The position numbers were made by a program, and so were the translations under genes. Below, one piece after another: positions 46,175-55,280 of a DNA stretch of 64,000 nucleotides (its first letter is position 1; each line of letters opens with the position of its first letter). The stretch comes from JBFHIJ01 sp041596515 (lineage in GTDB: Bacteria; Bacteroidota; Ignavibacteria; Kapaibacteriales; UBA2268): contig JBFHIJ010000008.1 in assembly GCA_041596515.1 (NCBI GenBank), positions 1 to 64,000 on the forward strand, in the 5' to 3' direction. The notes beneath the pieces were generated by a model, which was not told where the DNA came from, ran no database searches, and saw only the letters and a list, made by a program, of their open reading frames with translations.

Positions 46175-46900
46175 TTATAATACCGGAATTGATATAGAAA
46201 ATATAGGTAAGGACTGAGCCGTTTCCTGTTCGCTTTCTTGCTTGTTTTCTGTGTTTAGTTCTAATATTATCAAGCCTGACAAAGTGCCTATCAACGCCCC
46301 GAAAGTAGTATCTGAATACCAATGTTTATCAAAGTATATTCTAGACATGGTAGTCATTAGAGCCAATCCGTAACTTACATAATAAGCCACCGGAGTATTT
46401 ATCCGATGAGCTATAATAGTGGCAGTAGTAAATGCAGCACTCGAATGCCCGGAAGGGAAAGACATAAAGTCATCAGAAAATGACCACAAGGTAAATTCAT
46501 TGTGCCCCAGATTATTATAAGGCCTCGCTCTTCCAAAAAGAGATTTAAGCGAAAAAGTAACTGCCACATTTAAAAGATAAGCCTCGCCGAGGTATAGCCC
46601 TGTATTTTGGATTGATTTTTCGTCCGCAGCCATGCCTCCCAGATACAAACCTGCAATCAGTGGCAATGTAACATACGGTTCGCCGATTTGATTAGTAACT
46701 CCAAATATTATATCTGCAGTCGGGCTTTTAGCCGAGCGTACAAAATCTCGCATGGTATTGTCTAAAAGATAAGCCAAAGGGACCGCAGCAGTCCCTGCAA
46801 TAAGTTTGCTATTTTGTGCAGGAAAGTAAGACTGGGCTTTTGCTTGCGAAGCCATCACTAACAAAAGCATAATCAATATATATTTAGATTTTATGTGCAT
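46175..46900 (-). CDS. PAP2-family phosphatase
   Basis: An integral membrane acid phosphatase. The three PAP2 signature motifs are present: KSLFGRARP, PSGHSSAAF and SRIYFDKHWYSD. A signal peptide (1-22) is followed by several membrane segments. Family members dephosphorylate undecaprenyl pyrophosphate, lipid A or phosphatidic acid on the periplasmic side; the substrate cannot be told from sequence. It lies 30 bases downstream of an MsbA-type ABC exporter on the same strand, which supports a lipid or lipid A role. The C-terminus after the last helix is a short polar tail (NTENKQESEQETAQ). Confidence 0.9.
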   Translation of the reverse strand: MHIKSKYILIMLLLVMASQAKAQSYFPAQNSKLIAGTAAVPLAYLLDNTMRDFVRSAKSPTADIIFGVTNQIGEPYVTLPLIAGLYLGGMAADEKSIQNTGLYLGEAYLLNVAVTFSLKSLFGRARPYNNLGHNEFTLWSFSDDFMSFPSGHSSAAFTTATIIAHRINTPVAYYVSYGLALMTTMSRIYFDKHWYSDTTFGALIGTLSGLIILELNTENKQESEQETAQSLPIFSISIPVL

Positions 46901-46930
46901 AACAAAACATAGCTATAAAGTGAGTAAGTT

Positions 46931-48823
46931 CTATAAATCGTATTTTTGCTGTGCAAATTGTATATCATAAAGTTTCTTATATAAGCCATTCTCAGCCAAT
47001 AGCTCTGCATGAGTGCCACGCTCTACGATTTGGCTTTTATCGAAAACAAGAATCAAATCACAATTCACAATAGTCGAAAGTCTATGTGCAACTATAATAG
47101 CAGTCCTATCTTCCAGGTTTTTATTGATAGCTTCCTGCACTATTTTTTCTGATTCAGAATCTAAAGCAGAAGTTGCTTCGTCGAATACTAATATTTCAGG
47201 ATTTCTGACAAGGGCTCGGGCTATTGCAAGCCTTTGTCTTTCTCCGCCCGACAAATTAGTGCCTCTATCACCGATATTAGTTTCAAATCCATTTTGTGTA
47301 GTTGAAATATAGTTATATGCATTAGCATCCTTTGAGGCTTCGGTTACTTCCTCTATGGAAGCTTCCGGCTTGCCAAACCGGATATTCCCTGCGATTGTGT
47401 CATTAAAGAGTATAGTCTCTTGAGAAACTATCCCAAAAAGAGCTCTGAAATCATTAGTATCTAAATCTTTAATTTCTGTACCATCAATTGTGATACTACC
47501 CGAGGCAGGATCGTAAAATCTAATAAGCATATCCAGCATGGTGGACTTTCCTGAGCCACTTGGCCCAACAAATGCCACTTTTTTACCTTTTTCTATATCA
47601 AACGTAACATCTTGCAATACAGGGATATCAGCATAAGCAAAAGATAAGTTATTTACCGAAATTTTATCTTTAAAGCTGGAAATCTTTTGAGTGCCACTAA
47701 CTACACTTGACTTAGCGTCAAGCACATTAAATATCCTACCGGCAGACACAATGCCACGCTGGAACTTAGAAATTGTATCTATCACAGTTGTGATTGGAGA
47801 CATGATACTAAATAGAGAAATTAGGAATAACCATAAATCATCGAAAGTAAGTTGATTATCACTTATCGCAATGCCACCAACAAAGAGCACAACGCATAAA
47901 GCCGCTATTGCAAATACTTCATTGATAGCCGGGATGATAGTAATTATCTTTTTATGTTTGATAGATGATGTTAGAAATTTACCGGTGTTTTCCTCAAAGG
48001 CATTAGAAGCTTTTTTTTCTGCACTATATGCTTTTAGAACTCTTATTCCCGAAATAGATTCCTGCAAAGTAGAAGTAAAGTCAGAAATAGCATTCTGCAT
48101 TCTGGCTGCATATCTTCTTAAAAACTGCATTGCATATTTAATGATAAGAATACTAACTATACTTGTAGAAAAAGCAATAAGAGTTAGCTTTACAGAAATT
48201 GCAAGCAGCAATGCAAGGAAAAATACAATTTGAGTAAATTCACGAATCAAAATATTAATAGAGGATACCGTAGTAGTATTCAATATAGATATATCGTTAT
48301 TAACTATGGTAATAAGCTCGCCTTCTTTGCGTTTCCCAAAAAAATCAAGAGATAGATTAATAAGGTGAGCAAAAACTATATCTCTAACATGTTTTATAAA
48401 GCCCTCTTCTAGCTTCATAGCAGCTAAAGAACCCAGATATTTAAAGATATTTTTTACGATAAAGAGGACTATAATGAGAATGCTCAGATTCAAAAGCGTA
48501 GATTCTATGCTGTTAGGATTTTGAACTAAATGAAGAATCGTTCCGTTAAATGATTCTTTCAGACCTTCTAACCATATTTTTATATCTCCAAAGAATCCTG
48601 GCTCTGTGACAACCTTAGTTACCTCTTCAACTTCTGCTTGAGGATTTAAAATATTAATCAAAGGTTTTATAATTGCAATAGAGATTGCACTAAAGATAGA
48701 AAAGATAATATTCAAAAAAAGCGAAAGTATCATAATACCGTAAAATGGCTTGGCAAACTCATTAATCCTTGCGAAAAAACCTTCAGGCAAGTCATAGTTT
48801 TCTTTATTCTTCTTCTTACTCAA
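46931..48823 (-). CDS. ABC exporter, fused membrane and ATPase domains (MsbA-like)
   Basis: A 630-residue half-transporter. The membrane domain (about 25-360) has six helices. The ATPase domain has Walker A GPSGSGKSTMLDML, Q-loop VSQETILF, signature LSGGERQRLAIARAL, Walker B EILVFDEATSALD and switch His in IVAHRLST. The arrangement fits lipid A/multidrug exporters of the MsbA family; the extra about 50 residues between the first two helices (PQAEVEEVTKVVTEPGFFGDIKIWLEG...) occur in Bacteroidota members. With the PAP2 phosphatase 30 bases downstream it likely handles an envelope lipid. Substrate not provable from sequence. Confidence 0.92.
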   Translation of the reverse strand: MSKKKNKENYDLPEGFFARINEFAKPFYGIMILSLFLNIIFSIFSAISIAIIKPLINILNPQAEVEEVTKVVTEPGFFGDIKIWLEGLKESFNGTILHLVQNPNSIESTLLNLSILIIVLFIVKNIFKYLGSLAAMKLEEGFIKHVRDIVFAHLINLSLDFFGKRKEGELITIVNNDISILNTTTVSSINILIREFTQIVFFLALLLAISVKLTLIAFSTSIVSILIIKYAMQFLRRYAARMQNAISDFTSTLQESISGIRVLKAYSAEKKASNAFEENTGKFLTSSIKHKKIITIIPAINEVFAIAALCVVLFVGGIAISDNQLTFDDLWLFLISLFSIMSPITTVIDTISKFQRGIVSAGRIFNVLDAKSSVVSGTQKISSFKDKISVNNLSFAYADIPVLQDVTFDIEKGKKVAFVGPSGSGKSTMLDMLIRFYDPASGSITIDGTEIKDLDTNDFRALFGIVSQETILFNDTIAGNIRFGKPEASIEEVTEASKDANAYNYISTTQNGFETNIGDRGTNLSGGERQRLAIARALVRNPEILVFDEATSALDSESEKIVQEAINKNLEDRTAIIVAHRLSTIVNCDLILVFDKSQIVERGTHAELLAENGLYKKLYDIQFAQQKYDL

Positions 48824-49016
48824 CTTTGTTCTCTACTTGTTTATTACAAAAGTAACAATATACTAAAAATAGAAAAGATATAGATATTTGATATACTGGA
48901 ATAGTATTTAAATCCGTATTACTAATCCATATATTTACGAATAATGGGTAGCATTTGTTCCGCAGCAAGTATTATTACTAAAAATATATTACTATATATT
49001 TCGTTTATAGGTCAAA

Positions 49017-49106
49017 TTTCCGTTGGAGGTGGGGCAAAACATACTGCTCCTGAGAGAAAACTCTTAGAACCTGATCCGGGTAATACCGGCGTAGGGAATA
49101 CGGAAA
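49017..49106 (+). promoter_or_regulatory. TPP (thiamine pyrophosphate) riboswitch
   Basis: Contains the conserved THI-box: closing stem TTTCCGT/ACGGAAA, GGGGC, CTGAGAG...CTCTTAG, ACCTGATCCGGGTAATACCGGC and GTAGGGAA. It lies 87 bases before the TonB receptor gene. Immediately after, AAAGCAC (49104-49110) can pair with GTGCTTT (49125-49131); this hairpin shares bases with the closing stem, so the two are mutually exclusive and may form the switch. A T-rich tract follows. Confidence 0.97.
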
Positions 49107-49193
49107 GCACTTCTACTTTTTTTGGTGCTTTGCTCTCTCTTTTTATCCCCAATTGGAAAATCTTTTGTAAAACTTTTTTAGAAGGATTTTTCC

Positions 49194-51584
49194 ATGCTTA
49201 AAAATATGTTTATTGCCATTGCTGCATTAAGCTGCTTTTCTTTAAGCCTTTTTGCTCAAACAAATACAGAAGAAGACTCTCTGAAAACTGTACAACTACC
49301 AAGTATTACAGTTACGTCTACTCGTGCGGTAGAAGGCATTACTCCTGTTGCTTTTTCGGAAATAACAAGGCAGGAAATAGAAATGCTACACACTGTTTCT
49401 GATCTCCCAATGTTTATGAATGCTATGCCTTCTGTACATACTTACTCCCAATCCGGTAACGGCGTTGGATACTCTAACCTTTCTATGCGTGGCTTTGACC
49501 AGCGTAGAATTGCCGTACTAATTAACGGCATACCGCAAAATGACCCCGAAGATCATAATGTATATTGGATTGACTTTCCGGACATTCAGTCTAATTTAGA
49601 AAACATACAGGTGCAGCGTGGTGCCGGCATGATGAACTACGGAGCGGCTGCAATTGGTGGCAGCATAAATCTTGTTACTTCTAACTTCGTCAATAACCCG
49701 GGTATAAGATTATATTCCGGTATAGGTTATCAGCAATACGGAAGTGAATATAAAGAGAACATGCAAAGCTTGAGTAAATTTTCTATGGAAGCCTCGTCAG
49801 GTTTGGTAGATAACAAATATGCTTTCTATGGCCGCCTTTCAAGAATTAACTCCGAAGGCTACAGAAATCACTCCGAAGCTACACTTAACAGCTTTTTCCT
49901 AAGTGCCGCCAGATTTGACAAGAATCTGACTACACAGATAAATATTTTTGGTGGACCATTGACTGATGCACTCGTTTATCAAGGCATCCCAAAAGCTCAT
50001 ATTCAAGACAAAGATTTGAGGCTCAAAAACTACAGCTGGTGGAATTATGACTCCACAGGTAAAGAAGTGCAATGGCCTTCAGAAAGAAGCAAGCACGACA
50101 ATGAAGGCTTTTCTCAGCCTCACTATGAGCTGCTAAACGACTGGCAAATATCTGATAATCTTTCTTTGAAGTCTTCCTTGTTCCTGTATACAGGGAATGG
50201 TTACTTTGACGAACTTAGCACTTGGATGGATGACCAGTCCTATTTCAACTTTAGCAAAGCCAATGGGTATGAAAATGCAGAAGTGCCACGCAACCCAATT
50301 GTTCGCTGGTATGTAGGCAACAAGCATGGTGGCTGGATTCCTCGTTTAATATGGAATCACGGAGACCATCAGTTTACTGTAGGAGCTGAAGCAAGAAGGC
50401 ACCGATCTAATCACTGGTTGAAAATAGTCTTTGCAGAAAACTTACCGGAAGGCTTTGACAAAGATTATAAAGTATATGAATATAACGGAATAAGAGACAT
50501 TATGTCTGTCTTTTTCCGCGAGCAGTACAAAGCAGCTGATGATTTGCTGATAAGTGCAGAAGCTCAATTCGTATATAATAAATATGCTATAGAAAATGAA
50601 AAATTTGGTGGAATCTATACTACATATTTAGATAAAAATGGCAATCAGGTTGGCAATGGCGACAAACTTTTTGACGTCAACTATTTCTTTGTGAACCCTC
50701 GAATGGGAGCAACTTGGAACTTAGATGAAAATAACACTGTTTTTGGTTCAGTGTCATACACGACTCGCGAACCACGTATGAAGAATCTGTACGATGCTTC
50801 CTCTTCTAACACTGGGAACAGTCCACTATTTGAAGCAAAAGTTAAAGATGGTGAAGTTTACTATGACTTTGAAAACCCTCTGGTAAAACCTGAAAAGATG
50901 TTAGACTTAGAAGCAGGTTGGTCATTTAGGAATACCAATTTTCACTTCAGCGTGAATGGTTACTGGATGGAGTATTTTGACGAACTTGTAAAAACAGGAG
51001 AATTAGACATATTCGGGCTACCGGTAGATGGGAATGCACCAAGAACCCGCCACGCCGGACTGGAGCTTCAGGCTTCATATCTATGGGAACAAGGCATCCC
51101 CGGGAGTATAAAGCCTTATGCTAATATGACTATTTCTAAAAATGAGATATTAGAATGGGACTACATTGTAACAGATTCTATTAGAACCTCTTTAGAAGGT
51201 AACGATATAGCAGGGTTTCCCAGCTTTATGGCTAACTTTGGTTTCATCTACGAATATAAGAACCTTTATTTGAATCTATCCGGAAAATTCCTCGGAGCCT
51301 CTAAGACAGATAATTATGGTGATATGCTCACAACAGACGAAGTAATAATGGATGATTTAAAGAATCGCTATGAGTATTACACCGATAATACTTTAGATGC
51401 TTTTACAGTTTTTAATCTGGATATAGCTTATACATTTAAAGATATATTTGGTGCAAAAAGCTTTAAAATACACACTCAGGTAATCAACCTATTCAATAAA
51501 CTATATGCTGCAGGTGCAGAGGGTAGATTTTTCTTCCCCGCAGCCGAAAGGAGTGTATTTATTGGTTTTGAATTAGGAATATAA
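49194..51584 (+). CDS. TonB-dependent receptor, probable thiamine transporter
   Basis: A 796-residue outer-membrane receptor: signal peptide (...LSLFAQ), an early LPSITVTSTRAV TonB-box-like segment, plug domain (SDLPMFMNAMPSVHTYS..., LSMRGFDQRRIAVLINGIPQNDPEDHNVYWIDFPDI, VQRGAGMMNYGAAAIGGSINLVTS) and a 22-strand-type barrel to the C-terminus (SVFIGFELGI). Receptors of this type import scarce ligands using TonB energy. The TPP riboswitch just upstream means it is repressed when thiamine pyrophosphate is plentiful, so the ligand is most likely thiamine or a precursor. AAGGA precedes ATG 49194. A terminator follows. Confidence 0.93.
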   Translation: MLKNMFIAIAALSCFSLSLFAQTNTEEDSLKTVQLPSITVTSTRAVEGITPVAFSEITRQEIEMLHTVSDLPMFMNAMPSVHTYSQSGNGVGYSNLSMRGFDQRRIAVLINGIPQNDPEDHNVYWIDFPDIQSNLENIQVQRGAGMMNYGAAAIGGSINLVTSNFVNNPGIRLYSGIGYQQYGSEYKENMQSLSKFSMEASSGLVDNKYAFYGRLSRINSEGYRNHSEATLNSFFLSAARFDKNLTTQINIFGGPLTDALVYQGIPKAHIQDKDLRLKNYSWWNYDSTGKEVQWPSERSKHDNEGFSQPHYELLNDWQISDNLSLKSSLFLYTGNGYFDELSTWMDDQSYFNFSKANGYENAEVPRNPIVRWYVGNKHGGWIPRLIWNHGDHQFTVGAEARRHRSNHWLKIVFAENLPEGFDKDYKVYEYNGIRDIMSVFFREQYKAADDLLISAEAQFVYNKYAIENEKFGGIYTTYLDKNGNQVGNGDKLFDVNYFFVNPRMGATWNLDENNTVFGSVSYTTREPRMKNLYDASSSNTGNSPLFEAKVKDGEVYYDFENPLVKPEKMLDLEAGWSFRNTNFHFSVNGYWMEYFDELVKTGELDIFGLPVDGNAPRTRHAGLELQASYLWEQGIPGSIKPYANMTISKNEILEWDYIVTDSIRTSLEGNDIAGFPSFMANFGFIYEYKNLYLNLSGKFLGASKTDNYGDMLTTDEVIMDDLKNRYEYYTDNTLDAFTVFNLDIAYTFKDIFGAKSFKIHTQVINLFNKLYAAGAEGRFFFPAAERSVFIGFELGI

Positions 51585-51596
51585 TATTTCGAACAA

Positions 51597-51630
51597 GGGG
51601 CGTACTGCTCGGTGCGTCTCTTTTTTTTTA
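51597..51630 (+). terminator. Intrinsic terminator after the TonB receptor
   Basis: GGGGCGTAC pairs with GGTGCGTCTC, partly through G-U pairs, and is followed by eight T residues. Confidence 0.85.
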
Positions 51631-51658
51631 GACACAGCTAAATATTGAGATTCGCATA

Positions 51659-51841
51659 AACCCAAAAATGCCATTTGAAAAAATGAAAATAGCTCTAAAG
51701 TCTCTAAATGGCAAGTGGTTGAAACCCCTTGTTCAATCGGCAATTACGTAATATTTTCTTACAGAGAAAGTAAGTCTGCTCTTCGGTTCTACGGTCATTT
51801 ACAGCACTATAATGACATCTACTGACAAATCCGGGATTATT
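51659..51841 (+). repeat. Dispersed repeat family B, copy 2
   Basis: Full-length match to 18621-18802 and 60608-60788 in the same orientation: begins CCCAAAAATGCCATTTG, contains GGCAATTACGTAATATTTTC and GGTTCTACGGTCATTTACAG, ends near GACAAATCCGGGAT. The internal CAAGGG/CCCTTG stem of copy 1 is weakened here by a G-to-T change. It follows the terminator of the TonB receptor gene. Confidence 0.85.
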
Positions 51842-51907
51842 GTTTTAAATTAAATTTATATTTAGTATTTTTAGATTTAAATATTAACACATTATCTGGA
51901 TTGTTAA

Positions 51908-52645
51908 ATGAATCGTTCTTATACTTTAAAACCAAACACCGCCATTGCTAAAATTGCAATGTCTATTCTTGCAATTTTAGCAATCTTGTATCTGGTAAAG
52001 ATTCTGTTTTTGTATTTAGACTTGCAGGTTTTCGAGCAAATTGCTAATGATGAAATAGTCGGGATGGAAGATATTGATAATATGGATTCCCGTAATATGT
52101 TACTCATCTATGCAACAATAATTGTTTTTATATGTAGTATCCTCTCTTTTATAGCATGGTTCTATCGAGCTTATAAAAATTTACATAAAATAAAAAGTCC
52201 TCTTGGTTATAAGCCAGGCTGGGCAATAGGCGTCTGGTTTGTGCCCATCCTTAATTTATTCGGACCTTATAATATTATGCAAGAGCTTTATGACGAAGCA
52301 AAGAAGTTCCTTATAAAAAAGGAACATTCTTATGCTGATAAAATAAAAACGAATATTATAGTTGTATGGTGGGTGTTATTGCTTTTGTCATACGTTCTTT
52401 ATAAGGTGTCTGATATTTTGTATAAAGATGCAGTAGAATTGGAAGTAATAAAAGATACTAACTCGATTTATATGTTAGCAAGTTCTTTTATGTTAATCTC
52501 TGCGTTACTGGCTATAAAAGTAATTTGGGACTATATGAAAGCAGAAGAGATTATACTTAAAGTAGCTGATGAAACAGATCTTATTAGGATTAGAAAAATC
52601 AGGCGTCCGAAATATAGTCAAGATGATTCCGCTTTGGATGCTTAA
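51908..52645 (+). CDS. DUF4328-domain membrane protein
   Basis: Multi-helix membrane protein with segments IAMSILAILAILYLVKILFLYL, LLIYATIIVFICSILSFIAWFY, IIVVWWVLLLLSYVLYKV and YMLASSFMLISALLAIKVIW. The block FIAWFYRAYKNLHKIKSPLGYKPGWAIGVWFVPILNLFGPYNIMQELYDEAKK is the DUF4328 signature (FYRAYxNL, Y-x-PGWAIGxWFVPIxNL, Pxxxxxel). The function of the family is unknown. A polar C-terminal tail (RPKYSQDDSALDA) follows the last helix. It is transcribed alone between a family B repeat and a hairpin. Confidence 0.85.
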   Translation: MNRSYTLKPNTAIAKIAMSILAILAILYLVKILFLYLDLQVFEQIANDEIVGMEDIDNMDSRNMLLIYATIIVFICSILSFIAWFYRAYKNLHKIKSPLGYKPGWAIGVWFVPILNLFGPYNIMQELYDEAKKFLIKKEHSYADKIKTNIIVVWWVLLLLSYVLYKVSDILYKDAVELEVIKDTNSIYMLASSFMLISALLAIKVIWDYMKAEEIILKVADETDLIRIRKIRRPKYSQDDSALDA

Positions 52646-52659
52646 ATAAAATATTATTT

Positions 52660-52690
52660 AAAGTCCCGGATATATTTCGGGACTTTCAAA
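52660..52690 (+). terminator. Hairpin terminator after the DUF4328 gene
   Basis: A perfect 9-bp stem AAAGTCCCG (52660-52668) with CGGGACTTT (52678-52686). The T-run is short (TTTC), so termination strength is uncertain. Confidence 0.65.
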
Positions 52691-52808
52691 TCTCCCATCT
52701 TCTAAAAGTATATAAATCAAAAACTTCCTTTCTTTTATTTAATTGATAAAAGCCTTTTTTTTAAGTACATTTGTAGACTTTTTGGCATATTACTACTGAA
52801 ATATATAG

Positions 52809-54671
52809 ATGAATAATAAATTTGATATAATTGTCGTTGGTGGCGGGCATGCAGGCATCGAAGCTTGCTATGTGGCCTCTAAAATGGGCATGCAAACTGC
52901 GCTTCTTACTATGGATCTTTCTACCATGGGCAAGCCCAGCTGTAACCCGAACATCGGCGGCAGTGCTAAGGGACACTTAGTCAAAGAAATTGACGCACTC
53001 GGCGGAGCTCAGGGTATTTTAGCAGATCAAGCTGGTTTGCAATTCAAAATGCTGAATATTTCCAAAGGCCCGGCAGTGTGGTCTCCGCGTGCGCAAATAG
53101 ATAAAGACCTTTACCCGCTCTATACTTACGACCTACTTCGCAGACAGCAGAATCTCACTCTTATTAAAGGGGAAGCTGCGGAAGTGCTTATAGAAAAAGA
53201 TCAAGTTACAGGACTGATTACTGCAAACGGAGAAACTCTACACGCTCAGGCGGTGATTTTATGTGCGGGAACTTTCCTGAAAGGCGTGATGTTTACCGGA
53301 AGAGAAAAAGTATTTGGTGGCAGAAGAGGCGAACCGGCTGCAGATAAAATCTCAGAGATGCTTGCGTCTTATGGATTTGAAGTTGGCAGATTAAAAACGG
53401 GAACGCCTCCGCGTGTGCTGAATACATCCATTGATTATTCAAAAGTGGCAAAAGAATATGGCGATCCGGATCCAAAGCCATTTTCTATTCACACACCACG
53501 TGTGAAAAACACAATGATTTGCTACTCTACTGCAACTCATGCACTAACTCATGAAATACTGAGAACAGGTTTTGCAGATTCTCCTATGTTTGGTGGAGAT
53601 ATAGAAGGCACAGGGCCAAGATACTGCCCTTCGATAGAAGACAAAATTAATAGATTTGCCCACAGAGATTCGCATAAAATCCTATTAGAACCGGAAGGCT
53701 TAAATACAAATTCTGTTTACGTAAACGGATATTCAACTTCCTTAGCAGCTGATGTGCAGCTAAAAGGCTTGCGCTCAATTCCCGGACTGGAAAATTGCGA
53801 AATGATACTGCCGGGATACGCTATAGAATATGATTTCTTCTTCCCGTATCAGCTAAGATTTACGATGGAAACTAAACCTGTTTCAGGCTTGTACTTTGCT
53901 GGACAGATCAACGGGACTTCCGGTTATGAAGAAGCAGCAGCACAGGGGCTAATCGCAGGTGTAAACGCTGCATTGAAAATACAGGGCAGACCTGAATTTA
54001 AGTTAAAGCGTTCGGAAGCTTACATCGGCGTTCTTATTGATGATCTTATCAATAAAAATACGGAAGAACCATACAGACTATTTACTTCTCTTGCTGAATA
54101 CAGATTGCTGTTGCGTCAGGATAACGCGCGTACTCGGCTATCTAAATATGGTCATGATTTCGGTCTTGTTTCCGACTTCCTGCATGAAAGACAGCAGACA
54201 TTTGACCAACAAGTGGAAGATGGTTTTGCACATATTAAAAATGTAAAGCTCAAGCAGGAGATTATCAATCCTTATTTGGAAAGCATAGGTGAAAGCCTTG
54301 TAAACAAGACAGTATCACTCTATGAAATGACAAAGAGAAGCAAAGTATTGCTAAAAGACATAATGGAAATGGCAGAAGACGAGGCAGATATTTTCACTCG
54401 CATGAAGAGCAAGGAAGAGATAACTAAATCAATACAGATTGAAATAAAATACGAAGGTTATATCCAAAGACAGAAAAAAGAAGTGGAATATTTCCTTAAA
54501 AATGAAGATAAACGAATACCCGAAAGCTTTGATTATGACAAGGTAAACTCACTATCCACAGAAGCACGTGAAAAGCTGAATAAAATACGCCCCCATTCAC
54601 TAGGTCAGGCTTCCAGAATAGCCGGAGTGTCAGCCGCAGACGTTTCTATTATTTCACTTTACTTGAAATAA
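52809..54671 (+). CDS. mnmG: tRNA U34 carboxymethylaminomethyl-modification enzyme, FAD subunit
   Basis: With MnmE it modifies the wobble uridine of several tRNAs. The FAD-binding motif is at the N-terminus (IIVVGGGHAGIEACYVA); the family blocks MGKPSCNPNIGGSAKGHLVKEIDALGG, LCAGTFLKGVMFTGR, GRLKTGTPPR, CPSIEDKI.RF, EPEGLNTNSVYVNGYSTSL, PGYAIEYDFF and GTSGYEEAAAQGL all appear in order. The C-terminal helical MnmE-binding domain is complete, ending HSLGQASRIAGVSAADVSIISLYLK. Length 620 is normal. mnmE is not in the window. A hairpin-rich non-coding stretch follows. Confidence 0.98.
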   Translation: MNNKFDIIVVGGGHAGIEACYVASKMGMQTALLTMDLSTMGKPSCNPNIGGSAKGHLVKEIDALGGAQGILADQAGLQFKMLNISKGPAVWSPRAQIDKDLYPLYTYDLLRRQQNLTLIKGEAAEVLIEKDQVTGLITANGETLHAQAVILCAGTFLKGVMFTGREKVFGGRRGEPAADKISEMLASYGFEVGRLKTGTPPRVLNTSIDYSKVAKEYGDPDPKPFSIHTPRVKNTMICYSTATHALTHEILRTGFADSPMFGGDIEGTGPRYCPSIEDKINRFAHRDSHKILLEPEGLNTNSVYVNGYSTSLAADVQLKGLRSIPGLENCEMILPGYAIEYDFFFPYQLRFTMETKPVSGLYFAGQINGTSGYEEAAAQGLIAGVNAALKIQGRPEFKLKRSEAYIGVLIDDLINKNTEEPYRLFTSLAEYRLLLRQDNARTRLSKYGHDFGLVSDFLHERQQTFDQQVEDGFAHIKNVKLKQEIINPYLESIGESLVNKTVSLYEMTKRSKVLLKDIMEMAEDEADIFTRMKSKEEITKSIQIEIKYEGYIQRQKKEVEYFLKNEDKRIPESFDYDKVNSLSTEAREKLNKIRPHSLGQASRIAGVSAADVSIISLYLK

Positions 54672-54822
54672 GTAGGTGTATAAAATTTACAACAATGTGG
54701 TTTATATTGTAACCAATGTGCTAATATATTTTAGTCCTGCGATTAACGTCAAAATGTGGATAAATAAAATGCAATGCTTCAAACTATTCAATAGTCTATA
54801 TTTATAAAGAAAAATAAAAAAA

Positions 54823-54957
54823 GTGCCAAGTTGATATTTCAAATTGGCACGTACATTGTAATAAGTATCATACTCGATAAAAGCTCCATTTTTATATGCC
54901 TGTTTTAATGGAGCTTACTACCCCCGGGGGTCACGCAAGTGACTCCCGCTTTTTTAT
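54823..54957 (+). ncRNA. Candidate structured RNA: three hairpins ending in a GCAA-tetraloop terminator
   Basis: In a gene-free stretch after mnmG three stems follow each other: GTGCCAA/TTGGCAC (54823-54850, extended inward by TTGA/TCAA), AAGCTCCAT/ATGGAGCTT (54881-54916, perfect), and GGGGGTCAC-GCAA-GTGACTCCC (54926-54947, one G-U) followed by GCTTTTTT. The last is a strong + strand terminator, but mnmG ended 250 bases earlier, so it could end a small RNA. The first hairpin also has a T-run on the minus strand, so it may be a separate terminator for an antisense transcript. No open frame fits. Confidence 0.5.
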
Positions 54958-55084
54958 ATTAAGCAAAGCTTATGCCAAACCAATATATGTTTGTAATATA
55001 TTGATATATATTGTCTTACGAAATTTATTCATGTCTCTGATAAGACCATCTAGCACAAACACTTCTTCGGTTTTATGTTCGCGT

Positions 55085-55108
55085 AGAGAAAATTCATGAA
55101 TTTTCTCT
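55085..55108. promoter_or_regulatory. 24-bp perfect palindrome
   Basis: AGAGAAAATTCA joined to TGAATTTTCTCT is a perfect 24-base dyad with no spacer, in the gene-free gap before the lipoprotein run (first start 55281). This could be an operator for a dimeric regulator. The rest of 54958-55280 shows no gene. Confidence 0.5.
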
Positions 55109-55280
55109 CCAAATAAAAAACGTCCTTTAAAGATGCAGCATGGATTCACATCAAACTAAAATGTACCAATCAATTCTACCGATCTCAATATATTATATTT
55201 AATATTTTTCAATATATTGAAATTTTTATTAACTTGTAAGAGTATAGCTTTAACAATAGAACTGTATAAGAAGGCAGGAT

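Noticed and set aside
48944..49201. 85-codon open frame upstream of the TonB receptor gene
   Set aside because: It lies across the TPP riboswitch aptamer; the conserved RNA blocks explain the sequence and the reading looks random.
54896..55099. 67-codon open frame after mnmG
   Set aside because: It runs through a clear intrinsic terminator and the hairpins of the candidate RNA.
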